NCBI GenBank assembly: GCA_049999805.1
Contig: JBNGIO010005742.1
Location: forward strand, 1 to 26,576
From: Folioceros fuciformis
Lineage: Eukaryota; Anthocerotophyta; Anthocerotopsida; Anthocerotales
Length of the DNA stretch: 26,576 nucleotides
Reading direction: 5' to 3'
Shown here: piece after piece, positions 18,032 through 26,576 of the stretch
Layout: every line of letters starts with the position of its first letter
Position numbering within the stretch: the stretch's first letter is position 1
Notes under the pieces: generated by a model
What the model saw: only the letters and a program-made list of their open reading frames with translations
Database searches by the model: none
Told to the model about the DNA's origin: nothing
Program-made: the position numbers and the translations under genes

Positions 18032-18799
18032 TCACTGTGTCATCACTGTCTCCAATGTGTTCTTATCCTCCCACACATCTACTGGCACCGAAGAAACTCC
18101 CAACTCCACCAAATTTACCAAGTATGCACTAGGTGTCCATATGGACACCACCAGATTACAGTCAACCCCAACATTCTTATCAAAATCTTGCCTGGCAACT
18201 GTTGAGTCCTCCGAAGTCCCTAATGGATTCCTTGACAATACATCTGCATTTGCATGTTTCACCCCGCCCTATGCTCAATAGAAAAACTATACTCTTGTAG
18301 AATAAGTGCCCACCTTGCTAACTTTCCCGTCAACTTTTCACTCTTCATCAACCACTTCAAGGGCTGATGATCAGTCACCAACTCAAATTGAGCCCCATAC
18401 AAATAAGGCCTAAACTGTGATACTGCCCATACAGCCGCCAAACATTCCCCATGATACGAGGAATAAATGCTCTTTGCAGAATTGTTACTCCTGCTTGCAT
18501 ATGCTACCACATGTTCTACCCCACTCTCATCATCCTGTGCCAACACTGCCCCCAAACCAAGTTTGCTCCAACCTATATATAACTTAAACTGTCTATCAAA
18601 ATTAGGTCTTGTCAACAAGGGCTTGCTCATCAAAATGTCCTTTATCTCCTTAAATGCTCTCTGTTGATCTTCTCCCCAAACCCACACAGCATCTTTCTTT
18701 AACAACATTGTCATTGGTTTTACCACCACAATATGGTTTGCCACAAAATTGCGATAATAATTCACCAATCCTAAAAAGGAACGCAAAGTTCCCACATCT
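18032..18799 (-). pseudogene. Ty3 RT thumb and RNase H
   Basis: 18795-18259 starts at the end of RT (F-L-G-L-V-N-Y-Y-R-N-F) and runs through RNase H. The expected first catalytic Asp (T-D-x-S in relatives) reads I-G-W-S here, so it is lost. G-E-C-L-A-A-V-W-A and V-T-D-H-Q-P-L-K-W retain the other acids. A frameshift near 18262 leads to K-H-A-N-A-D-V-L-S-R-N-P, the usual Ty3 RNase H end. The substituted Asp alone would disable it. Confidence 0.88.
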
Positions 18800-19727
18800 G
18801 AAGGTGGGTATCATCTTTGCTATTGCTTCAACTTTCACATCAGATGGTGCCGTACCCTTAGGCACTATGAAATGTCCCAAATATGCTATCTTAGAGGACC
18901 CAAACCTGCACTTTTGTGGGTGACACGTCAAACTGACCTCTTTCAATCTTTCCAACACTCACCTAACGTGCTCCTTATGCTCTTCTATAGTGTTACTCAT
19001 CTATGTAACATCTGACGAATGTCAAACCCCTCAATGCTTGATCCATTGCTCTCTGCAAAGCATTAGGAGCATTCTTCAACCCAAATGGAATAACCACCCA
19101 TTCCCACAAACATCTATTACCCCAAAAGGCAGTCTTCTTTTTATTCTCCTCCTCAATTTTAATTTGGTTAAAACCACCCCTCAAATCCAATGTAGAAAAT
19201 ATATTACATTCACCAATTGCATCAAAAATTTCCTCTGGAGTTGGCATTGGATATCTATCCATAGGCGTCACCTCATTAAGCGGCCTATAGTCACCACACA
19301 TCCTCTTTTCAGTCTAATTACCATGCACATCCTTTTTTGGTGGAAGCACCGTAGCTGCTGCATACTCTGGCTCCGAAGGTCTTATCAATCTAGCTTCAAG
19401 TAACTCTTGACGTTTCTTGTCTACAATCTCATTCTCCAATTTACTCAAACGATATGCCCTTCTGAAAACTGGTTCAACAGTTTTAAGCCGAATCTTAAAC
19501 TTAAACGTCTTGTGCCTGCCTAATTCCTTATTGGAAAAAGCAAGTACCTGCCTGGTGGTTTCCAAAATCCTTACAAAATCCTTCCTATCCTCCAAAGTTA
19601 TCTCATCAAAAATATCCCACTGAAAATCCGTACACTCCTGTTTCTCACGGACGTTAAACTCACAGCTTGCGCTAGCCACATTCCCAGTTTTTCCTTCTGC
19701 ATCTATAACCTTTGCCTCATGTCTCAT
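18800..19727 (-). pseudogene. Ty3 reverse transcriptase
   Basis: 19727-19314 gives the pre-RT linker and RT start (F-R-R-A-Y-R-L-S ... L-I-R-P-S-E). After one in-frame TAG (19314-19316) come C-G-D-Y-R-P-L-N, D-R-Y-P-M-P, F-S-T-L-D-L-R-G-G-F (first catalytic Asp) and F-G-L-K-N-A-P. The YIDD box reads Y-I-D-E followed by a stop at 18993. Compared with family spacing, a short deletion has removed the second Asp and the following hydrophobic strand. It resumes in another frame with E-E-H-K-E-H-V and C-R-F-G-S-S-K-I-A-Y-L-G-H. A second frameshift lies near 18800. Confidence 0.9.
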
Positions 19728-19867
19728 CTATTTGCTCTGCTTACACTCATCACCTAAAACCTCATCATGCTCTCTCATTCTCTTAGTCTCCCCCTAGCCT
19801 GTGGGTCTTTCTCTCTTCTTACTTTACCCAGCTTACTTTCTTCCAACCTTGTGCCTAAAATAACTTT

Positions 19868-20943
19868 CTAGTTTCTCTTCCATTCTCGATTAACATTTAT
19901 ATACATCATAAGCCATCTGATTGTATTCAAATCCATAGCTTGTCCGAGTTTTTTATTCCTTTGCTCAAATGTTATGCCCTCCACTTGAGTAGTATTTGTA
20001 TCAGAACCCATCGCCCTCTCTCTCTCCATGGGAGATGGTACATCCCACACCTTCCTCTTCGTATCAAATATCATCCCAGGCCCTTCCCCTTTAAATGCAC
20101 TGGCACCCTCAAAGCTTACAAACGTCGGCAACGCCCTCCTAAGCTCCCCTTTCTTATTTACACAATAAAAGGGCTGTCTATCATCTGAAGTCACCTGCCT
20201 ACTCACTCGCCCCTCATCTAATATCTGGTCAACTATTAAATTATCATCCCTTCGCCACTAACTCACAAGCATTTGCAACAAATGCCTAGGCATCATGTTA
20301 TTCCAAAAAAACAACAATACCTATGAGCCCTAGATCCAAACTGCACCGCATCCAACTTTATAGGTTCACCCAAATAATACTTGATCTTCTCAAAATCCCG
20401 CCTCAACACTACTCTTCTATCCATTTGCGAATCCATATTCTTAATCAAGAAACCACATTCCTTCTTCTAATGCCTTTGCACCCAATTCAAAATCCTAATT
20501 AGCTCATAAAATAACACCGACCTATAATCCAACAAGCCTTTTCCCTTGCCCGCCATTGAATGCTCTTGACATTCCCAACCAGCTATTATCATATCAACTT
20601 CTTCCTCCATTTGAAATTGTACCAATCCAATAAGCCTAACATCTTGCGGCCACACAGAAAATGCTTGTTTCACAGCTTCAACCTTTAACTGTTCAGGATA
20701 CTTTTTGCATAACTTAAATACTCTAGACTTCGGAATTGCCTGACAAGCTTCATCTGGATCACAATAAATGTAACGTCTGACCACATACCCAGCAGCCAAC
20801 ACAGCCTCCACACCATATGCAATCCCAGCAAACAACTCAACCACAACCAATCCATACTCATACGAACTCAATGTCACAAGTTTATACACACACGGGTTCA
20901 AGTTTACAAACTGCTTTCTTTGTACAAAGCTGAATTTTATCAT
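19868..20943 (-). pseudogene. Cytosine-5 DNA methyltransferase domain inside the Ty3 polyprotein
   Basis: Motif order is that of C5 DNA methyltransferases, which methylate cytosine in DNA using S-adenosylmethionine. In 20943-20467: motif I V-E-L-F-A-G-I (residues 35-41), then D-P-D-E, and motif IV A-G-W-E-C-Q with nucleophile Cys125, followed by R-S-V-L-F-Y-E-L-I-R-I-L. After an in-frame TAG the same frame continues as C-G-F-L-I-K-N-M (motif VI, Lys-Asn for the usual Glu-Asn) and Q-F-G-S-R-A-H-R (motif VIII). A frameshift near 20300 and one more TAG lead to 20206-19868. That part holds R-R-A-L-P-T-F-V-S-F (motif IX region), G-P-G-M, E-R-E-R-A-M-G (61-67) and L-G-Q-A-M-D-L-N (87-94, motif X). 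It lies in the same orientation between protease and RT, joined by open linkers, so it is part of the element. The specific subfamily is not resolved. Confidence 0.87.
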
Positions 20944-20959
20944 CTATCTGAAACTCAGC

Positions 20960-21290
20960 TTGTCTCTTTTCAAGCTCTCTAAAAATTTCAGCTAATGCTC
21001 TACCAACATTCTCTCATTGCAATTTCTTCCACTCTGTTATGACTATATTCCTTTAAACATAACTTATCCATATGCCTCTCCATCCACAACTTATCATCTT
21101 CATCTTCTTCCTCCTGCTCATCCCAAGAAGTCGTCATGTTTACTACACACGCATCTTGCATGTCCTCCTGTAATTACAACTTAAGTGGAATTGTTGCTAT
21201 TCTGATTTCTTCACCTTGTCGCCACCCTAGACGATAGTAAAACTCCTCTGTCCATAAGTCCACTCCTCCTCCATGCAGGAATAAAGCCTA
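20960..21290 (-). pseudogene. Protease end and acidic linker leading to the methyltransferase
   Basis: The protease frame continues past TAG 21288-21290 with F-L-H-G-G-G-V-D-L-W, the normal follow-on of the protease. After a TAA comes an acidic stretch (W-D-E-Q-E-E-E-D-E-D-D) and a charged helix. A frameshift near 21000 precedes A-L-A-E-I-F-R-E-L-E-K. It physically connects protease and methyltransferase. Confidence 0.65.
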
Positions 21291-22025
21291 TGTCCCTAAA
21301 ATAACATCAAAATTTCCATACTCAAAAATCAAACATTTCATATCAATCGTCGTCTCTTCTTCTATCCCAGGCTTAAAACACAACTGCAATTTCTCTTTAG
21401 TTTCCCCCATCACTGTCTCCAAACCTCCATTGGCCATCCTAATCTTCCATCTTGTCTCCTGTACATCTTCCTTCCTCAATCCCATAGCATATGCCATGCT
21501 ACAATGGGTCAATGTAGGTTGCGCTCCTAAATCTATCAATACCTTTTCAGGCGCAAAACCTTCTATCAAAAATTCACACCCGCCATTGTCCAAAAATGCA
21601 ATTCCTGGTCTAACTTTTGTTCTATCTCCATTATTACGCCTATTACTATTAAGATAGAGTGAAACTATCTTGCTTAACTTCTCATTTGCATTAGGCCACT
21701 CTACTATCACGTCTTGTAAAAGTTCTCGTATTTTTGCCTTGCTCACCCCCACCTTGATGCCCAACTCTAACATACTTCGAATACAACCAATCACATCATT
21801 TTGAGACACCTGCATTCTCTTGTTCACTTGCTGTTCCAACACCTTTACTGCTCTGTCATACATCTTCTCACCAAAATCTTTCATATCAACATCTAATACT
21901 TCAAATGATTGCGGATATTTCCAACATGACACCGTTGATCTTCCTTGGTCCTTATGTTGACCTTCCAGCCTTGTGTTGTATCTTTTCTGAGCAACCTCTA
22001 CTTCCAATGCATCTCCCATGTCCAC
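21288..22025 (-). pseudogene. Ty3 Gag C-terminus and aspartic protease
   Basis: 245 codons, in frame with the preceding Gag segment except for a TAG at 22047-22049. Residues 1-130 are helical, with no recognised motif. The retropepsin starts near G141; the catalytic triad reads D165-L-G-A where D-S-G-A or D-T-G-A is expected, so the active-site Ser/Thr is lost. V-I-L-G near the end is the second protease signature. It would cleave the polyprotein in relatives. Confidence 0.75.
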
Positions 22026-22046
22026 TTCACAAACAAATGCATCCAG

Positions 22047-23775
22047 CTAAAACTCCTTGTAAGCTTTCTCCTTCTCACCCAAATCCTTCCTTTTTTCCAT
22101 TGTTCGAACTTCCTCAATTTTAACTCCACCAATCTGTCCACCAGCTGCCTCCAACCTATCATTCTTAGCCTTCAAGTCCGTTATCTGCAACTCCAACGAT
22201 TTGTAAGATTTGCTCATCCGACCTAAACTATCTCCACTGGCTCCTCCAAATTTATTTCCTTCAGCCCTTTGCACATGTCTCACATTCTTAACACCATGTC
22301 CCTTAAAACCAAACTTTGTAGGCTTGAGAGAAGGATACCAAACTTTCTCCAAATGTCCTTTCTTTCCACAATGATTACAACCTACATCCCTCTTAATTGA
22401 ATACTCCATCATCATATGAGAACTACTCCCAAAACGTAAGCACTTATCCCTTTTTCTGTCTCTACATTCATGACAGGTTTCATGTACTTGTTGTCCATTC
22501 TTGACATGTTCGGTTGCTGCTGCCAAGTCGGTCTCCCTTTAGGCAAAAAATTATGTCGGTGAACTGTCGCTGAAAATACATCTCCCTTCCTATCCGCTCC
22601 AACCTTTCTTCCCATGGCCTTAGCAATGCTCTTACTTGCTCATACTTTTCTGCAATTGGAAATACTTGTTCCAGTGTGTATGTTTTACCATACAATGCTG
22701 TCAATTCTCTAAACACATCTTCCTTAATATCCTTATCCAGATTACAAATATACTTAAAACATACTTCCATCTCCTTGTGCATTCCTGTATTTGTTTCCAG
22801 CTAACTAGTACGATTGTAAAACATAAGTGCCGTCTCATCCGGTTTCCTTTTTAAATTTGCCAACTCTTCTATCTTCATGGCATTAACAGATGGAAACCTC
22901 ATCTCCAATCGAATGAAGAATTCCTTCACCGGCTTAGCATGTTTATTGGACACTACCAAATTCTTGAAACTCTTCAAATAAAACTTGTAAGCATCTCCAC
23001 ATAACAAATTCCCTAACAAAGTACATTCATATATGGGATCCAACTCAGCGTCCTCACCTCCACACTCCTGTAACTTAATCATATGAAACATACACATTAA
23101 CTGGCTAATGGATACTGATGACTTGGGATGCCCAGAATACTTCTCACTCTTTGCAGGCAGTACCACTCCCCCTCTACCTTTTCTTTCCATCCCAAAAACC
23201 TTTTCAGTTGACAAGCTTAACATTTGATTGTCCGTTCTTCTCACCAACGTTCTCACATCATTCACTTCCTCCGTTTGTCTTTGCACTTCCATAGGCTCCA
23301 CAATCTGATTTTGTACGTCCATGACAAGTTCTTTGTCTCTAATCAGAAACCCTCTTTCTTTGCACCCACGCCTCCAGTCTTCATCTGACAATTGTAATCT
23401 TTCTTCCCTTGCTTCTACTCCCACAGACGTTTTATGTATTTTGTCAATGTTCCCATTAAGATCTACATTTCCAATTTCTCCCTCTACCTCTTTACCTAAA
23501 ACATTCGCTCTATGCGGATTCCCTCCTTCCTCATCCAGCACACTGCCTGAAATATAGCTCCCCCCCAGACTCTTAGCGTTTGCTCCTTTACTCTTCATCT
23601 TTGACTACTCAACCTTTTTCTTAAATCTTCTATCTGAACTTTTATCCTCCATTACCCTCTTTTCACCTCTCCCAACTTTTACAGAGTCTATCTCACTTCT
23701 TGGCCTAGGCAATACCCCAGCTCGTTTAACACTCACCCGCGTCACTCTAACACTTTTCATCACAAGTCTCTTCAT
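22047..23775 (-). pseudogene. gag: Ty3 Gag
   Basis: The likely start is ATG 23773-23775, giving a basic N-terminus (K-R-L-V-M-K-S-V-R-V-T-R), a TAG near 23610, then a long frame from 23598. The capsid-like region covers ~23150-22480 (P-A-K-S-E-K-Y-S-G through E-K-Y-E-Q-V-R-A-L), with TAG 22801-22803 inside. A frameshift near 22530 leads to a region with two degraded zinc knuckles. The second reads C-N-H-C-G-K-K-G-H-L-E-K-V-W, whose last ligand Cys has become Trp. A coiled coil (S-L-E-L-Q-I-T-D-L-K-A-K-N-D-R-L-E) follows. Gag forms the particle and binds RNA. Confidence 0.75.
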
Positions 23776-23849
23776 GTTTAAAAGTTAAGCACTAGTTCAA
23801 ATAAAGATTGTCACGCCAAAGTTTGATAACTTTGACAACCAATCAAGTC

Positions 23850-24259
23850 TCACATTGGTTTATATCCAAACCAGCACAGATACAGTGTAGAATACACTTG
23901 CTCAAAAACTGGACGCCTGGTGGCATTCCACACTAAGTTCACTTCTCCCTCTTTTCTCTCTAAGCACTTCACTAAACCTTTCACATCTGAAAAGTGTCAT
24001 TCAAGCACTATCAAATCATCATAGAATGCCTCAAGTTGACTCCAATTCTTTGGTTTTGAACATCCTATTATGAGGCGTCTCAAAATTTCTTGTCTTCTTT
24101 GTTTTTGTTCTTCCTCCTCCTTTTTGTGACACTCGTGATCCTCCTTTGCAATCTGCTCGTCCAATTCCTTCTTCTCTTCTGCTATCTGCAACTCATTATC
24201 CTTCAGTTCAATCTTCTCACCTTGTTGGGTCCCTCCTGCACAACTTCTTCCACACTCAT
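23850..24259 (-). pseudogene. Upstream coiled-coil ORF of the Ty3 element
   Basis: ATG 24257-24259 starts M-S-V-E-E-V-V-Q-E-G, then a frameshift near 24220 enters a very charged Glu/Lys/Gln-rich helix (E-E-K-K-E-L-D-E-Q-I-A-K-E-D) and W-S-Q-L-E-A-F-Y-D-D. A TGA at 23997-23999 interrupts. The frame continues to 23850 with R-R-P-V-F-E-Q-V-Y. It lies between the leader and the gag ATG. It may be a separate ORF or the former N-terminus of Gag. The function is unknown. Confidence 0.45.
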
Positions 24260-24392
24260 TTCACAGTATTTAATATTTGTTTTTTTTAAAACTATTTTCA
24301 ACATCCAGCAACGAATTGACGATGGTAATCCCGTTTACCAGTCTTTAACAAAAAAATTTAACAGCCCTCAATCTCACTTCACTACGAACTGC

Positions 24393-25062
24393 TTTTTTTT
24401 TTTCGCGAAACAATTTTGATTAATTTGGCAAAAGCCTCCCACAACAATACAAAAGGAGAAACCTGCTAATGTATGTACAAACATCAAGCACCAGAAGAGA
24501 GGGGGAGAACTGGCCTTGAGTCCAAGACTCAAGACATGGTGCGCAGAGAGCGCTTCCCTACACTATGATACCCTCGAACTGCCATGCCATTTTTACTCAC
24601 CCTCAAGGTCTCCCATGGACTTTGGGACTCACCGTCTCTAGGGGCACAAATGATTCCATCGCAAGTTTTTCTCAGGTGCTAGAAATCCCGCCATCCTCCA
24701 GTCTTTCCGCTTAAACTGCTTCCGACGGGATTGCTCCCATGCTTCTGCTGCAATCAACAAATGCTCCCATATGCGCCACAACAAAGCTTTCGATGAAGCT
24801 GACTCTTGCCCTCCATAGACCACAACGGACCAGTTGACCCACAGATGGAAAAGGCAAGAAGACCACAGTAAGCCCCACCATTGTGTTTGAAGAAGAGGTT
24901 TGCCTGAGGTTGCATCGAGCCCAAATAAAGCGGATTGTGACGTGATCTTGAGGTTAGCATGTGGAAAAATCAAACATAGCCACCTGCCAACCTCCTCCCA
25001 TATCTCTTGGGCAAAGCTGTAGTGAAAGATGTCAATAGGATCGACTCCAATCTACGTGCAAG
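24393..25062 (-). mobile_element. 5'-truncated LINE (non-LTR retrotransposon) 3' end
   Basis: On the minus strand an oligo(A) tail (11 T on plus, 24393-24403) ends the element, preceded by ~230 bp of noncoding 3' UTR. Upstream, 25052-24638 codes for a C-terminal segment. It contains F-H-Y-S-F-A-Q-E-I-W and a Trp-rich helix (W-W-G-L-L-W-S-S-C-L-F-H-L-W), which resembles the zinc-binding region that follows RT in plant LINEs. A frameshift lies near 25045. Its 5' continuation is cut by Copia-4. RT itself is not in the window. Confidence 0.65.
24638..25052 (-). pseudogene. LINE ORF2 C-terminal fragment
   Basis: About 138 codons ending at TAG 24638. The R-L-E-S-I then F-H-Y-S-F-A-Q-E-I-W arrangement, broken by a shift, is the pattern seen C-terminal to plant LINE reverse transcriptases, where C/H residues bind zinc. 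The last 60 residues are Lys/Arg/Trp-rich. Assignment rests on pattern resemblance plus the downstream oligo(A). Confidence 0.6.
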
Positions 25063-25322
25063 TGTAGGAGAGGAGAGGAGAGAAGAGAGGGTGGTATTGG
25101 TGATCACAACCATGAAAACAATACACATCACCATTGTCTTCCTATGGAGGTCCGAGGTCTCCATTTAAGTAGTACATTTAGGGCTACACAACTTCCAGGT
25201 TCAATATGGGATAATCTACACTATCCTAAGTTCACTAATAACTAGAACTAGTCTAGTATGAACCCAACTGGGATAACTAACACCACATGAGTTTAGCTCA
25301 TATAGAGCTCGATAACTCAACA
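25063..25322 (-). repeat. 3' LTR of Copia-4
   Basis: On the minus strand TGTTGAGTTATCG begins right after the purine tract (CGAGGGGGAG, 25323-25332). The inner end at 25322 is firm. The outer end at 25063 (…CTCCTACA) is chosen because it gives TGT...ACA ends and because LINE-like coding sequence resumes beyond it. The other LTR is off the window. Confidence 0.7.
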
Positions 25323-25335
25323 CTCCCCCTCGAGC

Positions 25336-26576
25336 TCAACATAGCATCTGTACGCCTAACATAGCTCGGAATTTCTTCAGCTTCTCTGCTCCCATTGGCT
25401 TAGTAAATATATCGGCTATCTGCTCGTCTGTGTTGACATACACAAGATCAATAGCTCCAGATAAAATCCTTTCGCGAAGAAAATGATAATGTATTTCAAT
25501 GTGTTTTGTCCTGGCATGAAACACTGGGTTTCGCGCCAACTGTATGCTGCTAAGATTGTCACAGTAGATAACAACCTTGTCGTTGACCTGCAATCCAAAA
25601 TCTCCGAGTAACTTACAAATCCAAGTCACTTCACACGCTGCCATTGCTGCGCCTCTGTATTCAGCTTCTGTACTAGACAAAGCCATTGTAGGCTGCTTCT
25701 TGCTACTCCATGTAATTGCTGCACTCCCAAGTGAAAAAATGAATCCACTTGTAGATCTACGATCAGTAACACTGCCTGCCCAATCTGCATCTGTGTACCC
25801 ACACAGGTTTATTTCTAAATCTGCAACATAAAAGAGAGCATGATCCATAGTTGCCTTCACATAGCGCAACGTTCGCCTTACTGCATCCAAATGTGGCTTT
25901 CTTGGCGCCTGCATAAACTGACTTTGCAATCCCACTGTATAGTTCAAATCTGGTCGGGATAGAGTGAGATATATCAAGCTACCCACAATCTTCCTGTACA
26001 TTGTTGGATCTTCAAGTGCTTCACCATCATGAGCACTGAGCTTTAGATTTTGATCCAAAGGAATCGAGATTGGCTTGCACTCAACCATACCATACTTAGT
26101 TAGTACATCCGACGCATACTTCCGCTGTGACAGCCAAATGCCTGTGTTGGTTCGTATAATTTCAATGCCCAAAAAGAACCTCAGTTCACCTAGGTCCGCC
26201 ATCTTGAACTCTTGTTGTAGAAGTTCCTTGATCTGCTCCACTTGATCCAACTGATTACCTCCAATGATTAGATCATCCACATAAATGGTCACAAAGACCA
26301 GTCGTTTTGTACTTTTGCACACATACAACGAATGATCCGCATCTGCCATGTTGAATCCGATGTGAATCAGATGCTGAGCAAGACGCTCATGCCAAGCCCT
26401 CGGGGCTTGCTTCAGTCCGTACAACGTTTTTTTCAGCTTGCACACATGATTTGGATGATCCAAATCCTCATAACCTGGTGGCTGGTCCATGTATACTTCT
26501 TCCAGCAATTCTCCATGTAAAAACGCATTCTTCACATCCATATGATGTAGGACCCAACCTTTCGATGCCGCTAGTG
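25336..26576 (-). CDS. pol: Copia-4 pol: RT and RNase H, partial at the right edge
   Basis: Open from the window edge to the stop at 25336, with no lesion. From M-D-V-K-N-A-F-L-H-G-E (residues 1-11 of the part starting at 26541): Y-G-L-K-Q-A-P-R-A-W, the catalytic Y-V-D-D at ~88-91, and F-F-L-G-I-E. RNase H follows with Y-T-D-A-D-W-A-G, S-S-T-E-A-E-Y and Y-C-D-N, then the typical end (A-D-I-F-T-K-P). All catalytic acids are present. The frame continues to the last base of the window, so integrase and gag lie to the right. Confidence 0.95.
   Translation of the reverse strand, partial: LAASKGWVLHHMDVKNAFLHGELLEEVYMDQPPGYEDLDHPNHVCKLKKTLYGLKQAPRAWHERLAQHLIHIGFNMADADHSLYVCKSTKRLVFVTIYVDDLIIGGNQLDQVEQIKELLQQEFKMADLGELRFFLGIEIIRTNTGIWLSQRKYASDVLTKYGMVECKPISIPLDQNLKLSAHDGEALEDPTMYRKIVGSLIYLTLSRPDLNYTVGLQSQFMQAPRKPHLDAVRRTLRYVKATMDHALFYVADLEINLCGYTDADWAGSVTDRRSTSGFIFSLGSAAITWSSKKQPTMALSSTEAEYRGAAMAACEVTWICKLLGDFGLQVNDKVVIYCDNLSSIQLARNPVFHARTKHIEIHYHFLRERILSGAIDLVYVNTDEQIADIFTKPMGAEKLKKFRAMLGVQMLC

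Larger units (their letters stand above)
16209..24392 (-). mobile_element. Decayed Ty3 LTR retrotransposon encoding a DNA methyltransferase and a PHD finger
   Basis: On the minus strand the order is leader, upstream ORF, gag with zinc knuckle, aspartic protease, C5 methyltransferase, RT, RNase H, integrase, PHD finger, PPT, probable 3' LTR. RT before integrase is the Ty3 order. One polyprotein seems to have spanned gag to PHD, as the linkers between domains read through apart from point stops and frameshifts. The 5' LTR and primer site are not visible; a LINE tail abuts the leader at 24393, so the 5' end probably lies beyond the LINE/Copia-4 insertion or is lost. At least seven frameshifts and several stops make this copy inactive. 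Confidence 0.85.
25063..26576 (-). mobile_element. Copia-4: partial Ty1/Copia element, 3' part, running off the right edge
   Basis: 3' LTR, PPT and an undamaged RT-RNase H frame on the minus strand. Unlike the other elements here its pol has no lesion in the visible part, so it is the youngest insertion. It interrupts the LINE fragment. Confidence 0.9.

Noticed and set aside
18993-19001. Programmed frameshift at the Ty3 YID box
   Set aside because: The second catalytic Asp region is missing, not just shifted, so this is a deletion rather than recoding.
18990-19403. 137-codon plus-strand frame
   Set aside because: Antisense of RT, whose motifs are clear on the minus strand.

Overview
The window looks like repeat-dominated nuclear DNA of a land plant or other streptophyte. 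The evidence is plant-type LTR retrotransposons of the Ty1/Copia and Ty3 classes, initiator-tRNA-Met-like primer sites, a LINE tail with an oligo(A) end, and a patch of plant-type telomeric heptamers (CCCTAAA). I see no intact host gene, rRNA, tRNA or CRISPR. A non-flowering plant or streptophyte alga is my guess, because Ty3 elements carrying a DNA methyltransferase are known to me from such lineages. That part is inference only.

Layout. (1) 1-108 and 6919-7019 are pieces of one 60-bp tandem array, split by Copia-1 (109-6918, minus strand). Copia-1 has 231-bp LTRs and a 5-bp target duplication, and its order is ORF0, gag, PR, INT, RT, RNase H. (2) 7020-10483 is gene-poor DNA with ~65-bp tandem repeats, a ~265-bp direct duplication and two decayed coding scraps. 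(3) 10484-16201 is Copia-2 (plus strand), with 223-225-bp LTRs and target duplication ATAGA. It carries an extra ORF before gag, a telomeric patch in the integrase, a deletion removing most of RT and RNase H, and an antisense ORF before the 3' LTR. (4) ~16209-24392 is a decayed Ty3 element on the minus strand. Its order is upstream ORF, gag, PR, C5 DNA methyltransferase, RT, RNase H, integrase, PHD finger. (5) 24393-~25062 is a 5'-truncated LINE end. (6) ~25063-26576 is the 3' part of Copia-4 (minus strand), inserted into the LINE, running off the right edge with an intact reading frame.

The main point of interest is the Ty3 element. Its polyprotein appears to have carried both a chromatin 'reader' (a PHD finger fused behind the integrase) and a chromatin 'writer' (a cytosine-5 DNA methyltransferase between protease and RT). 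This suggests an element that could choose insertion chromatin and methylate DNA. This copy is dead: it has multiple frameshifts and stops, a broken YIDD and a lost RNase H aspartate. Secondary points are a coiled-coil or charged ORF upstream of gag in three elements, and a second purine tract plus an antisense ORF between pol and the 3' LTR in both complete Copia elements.
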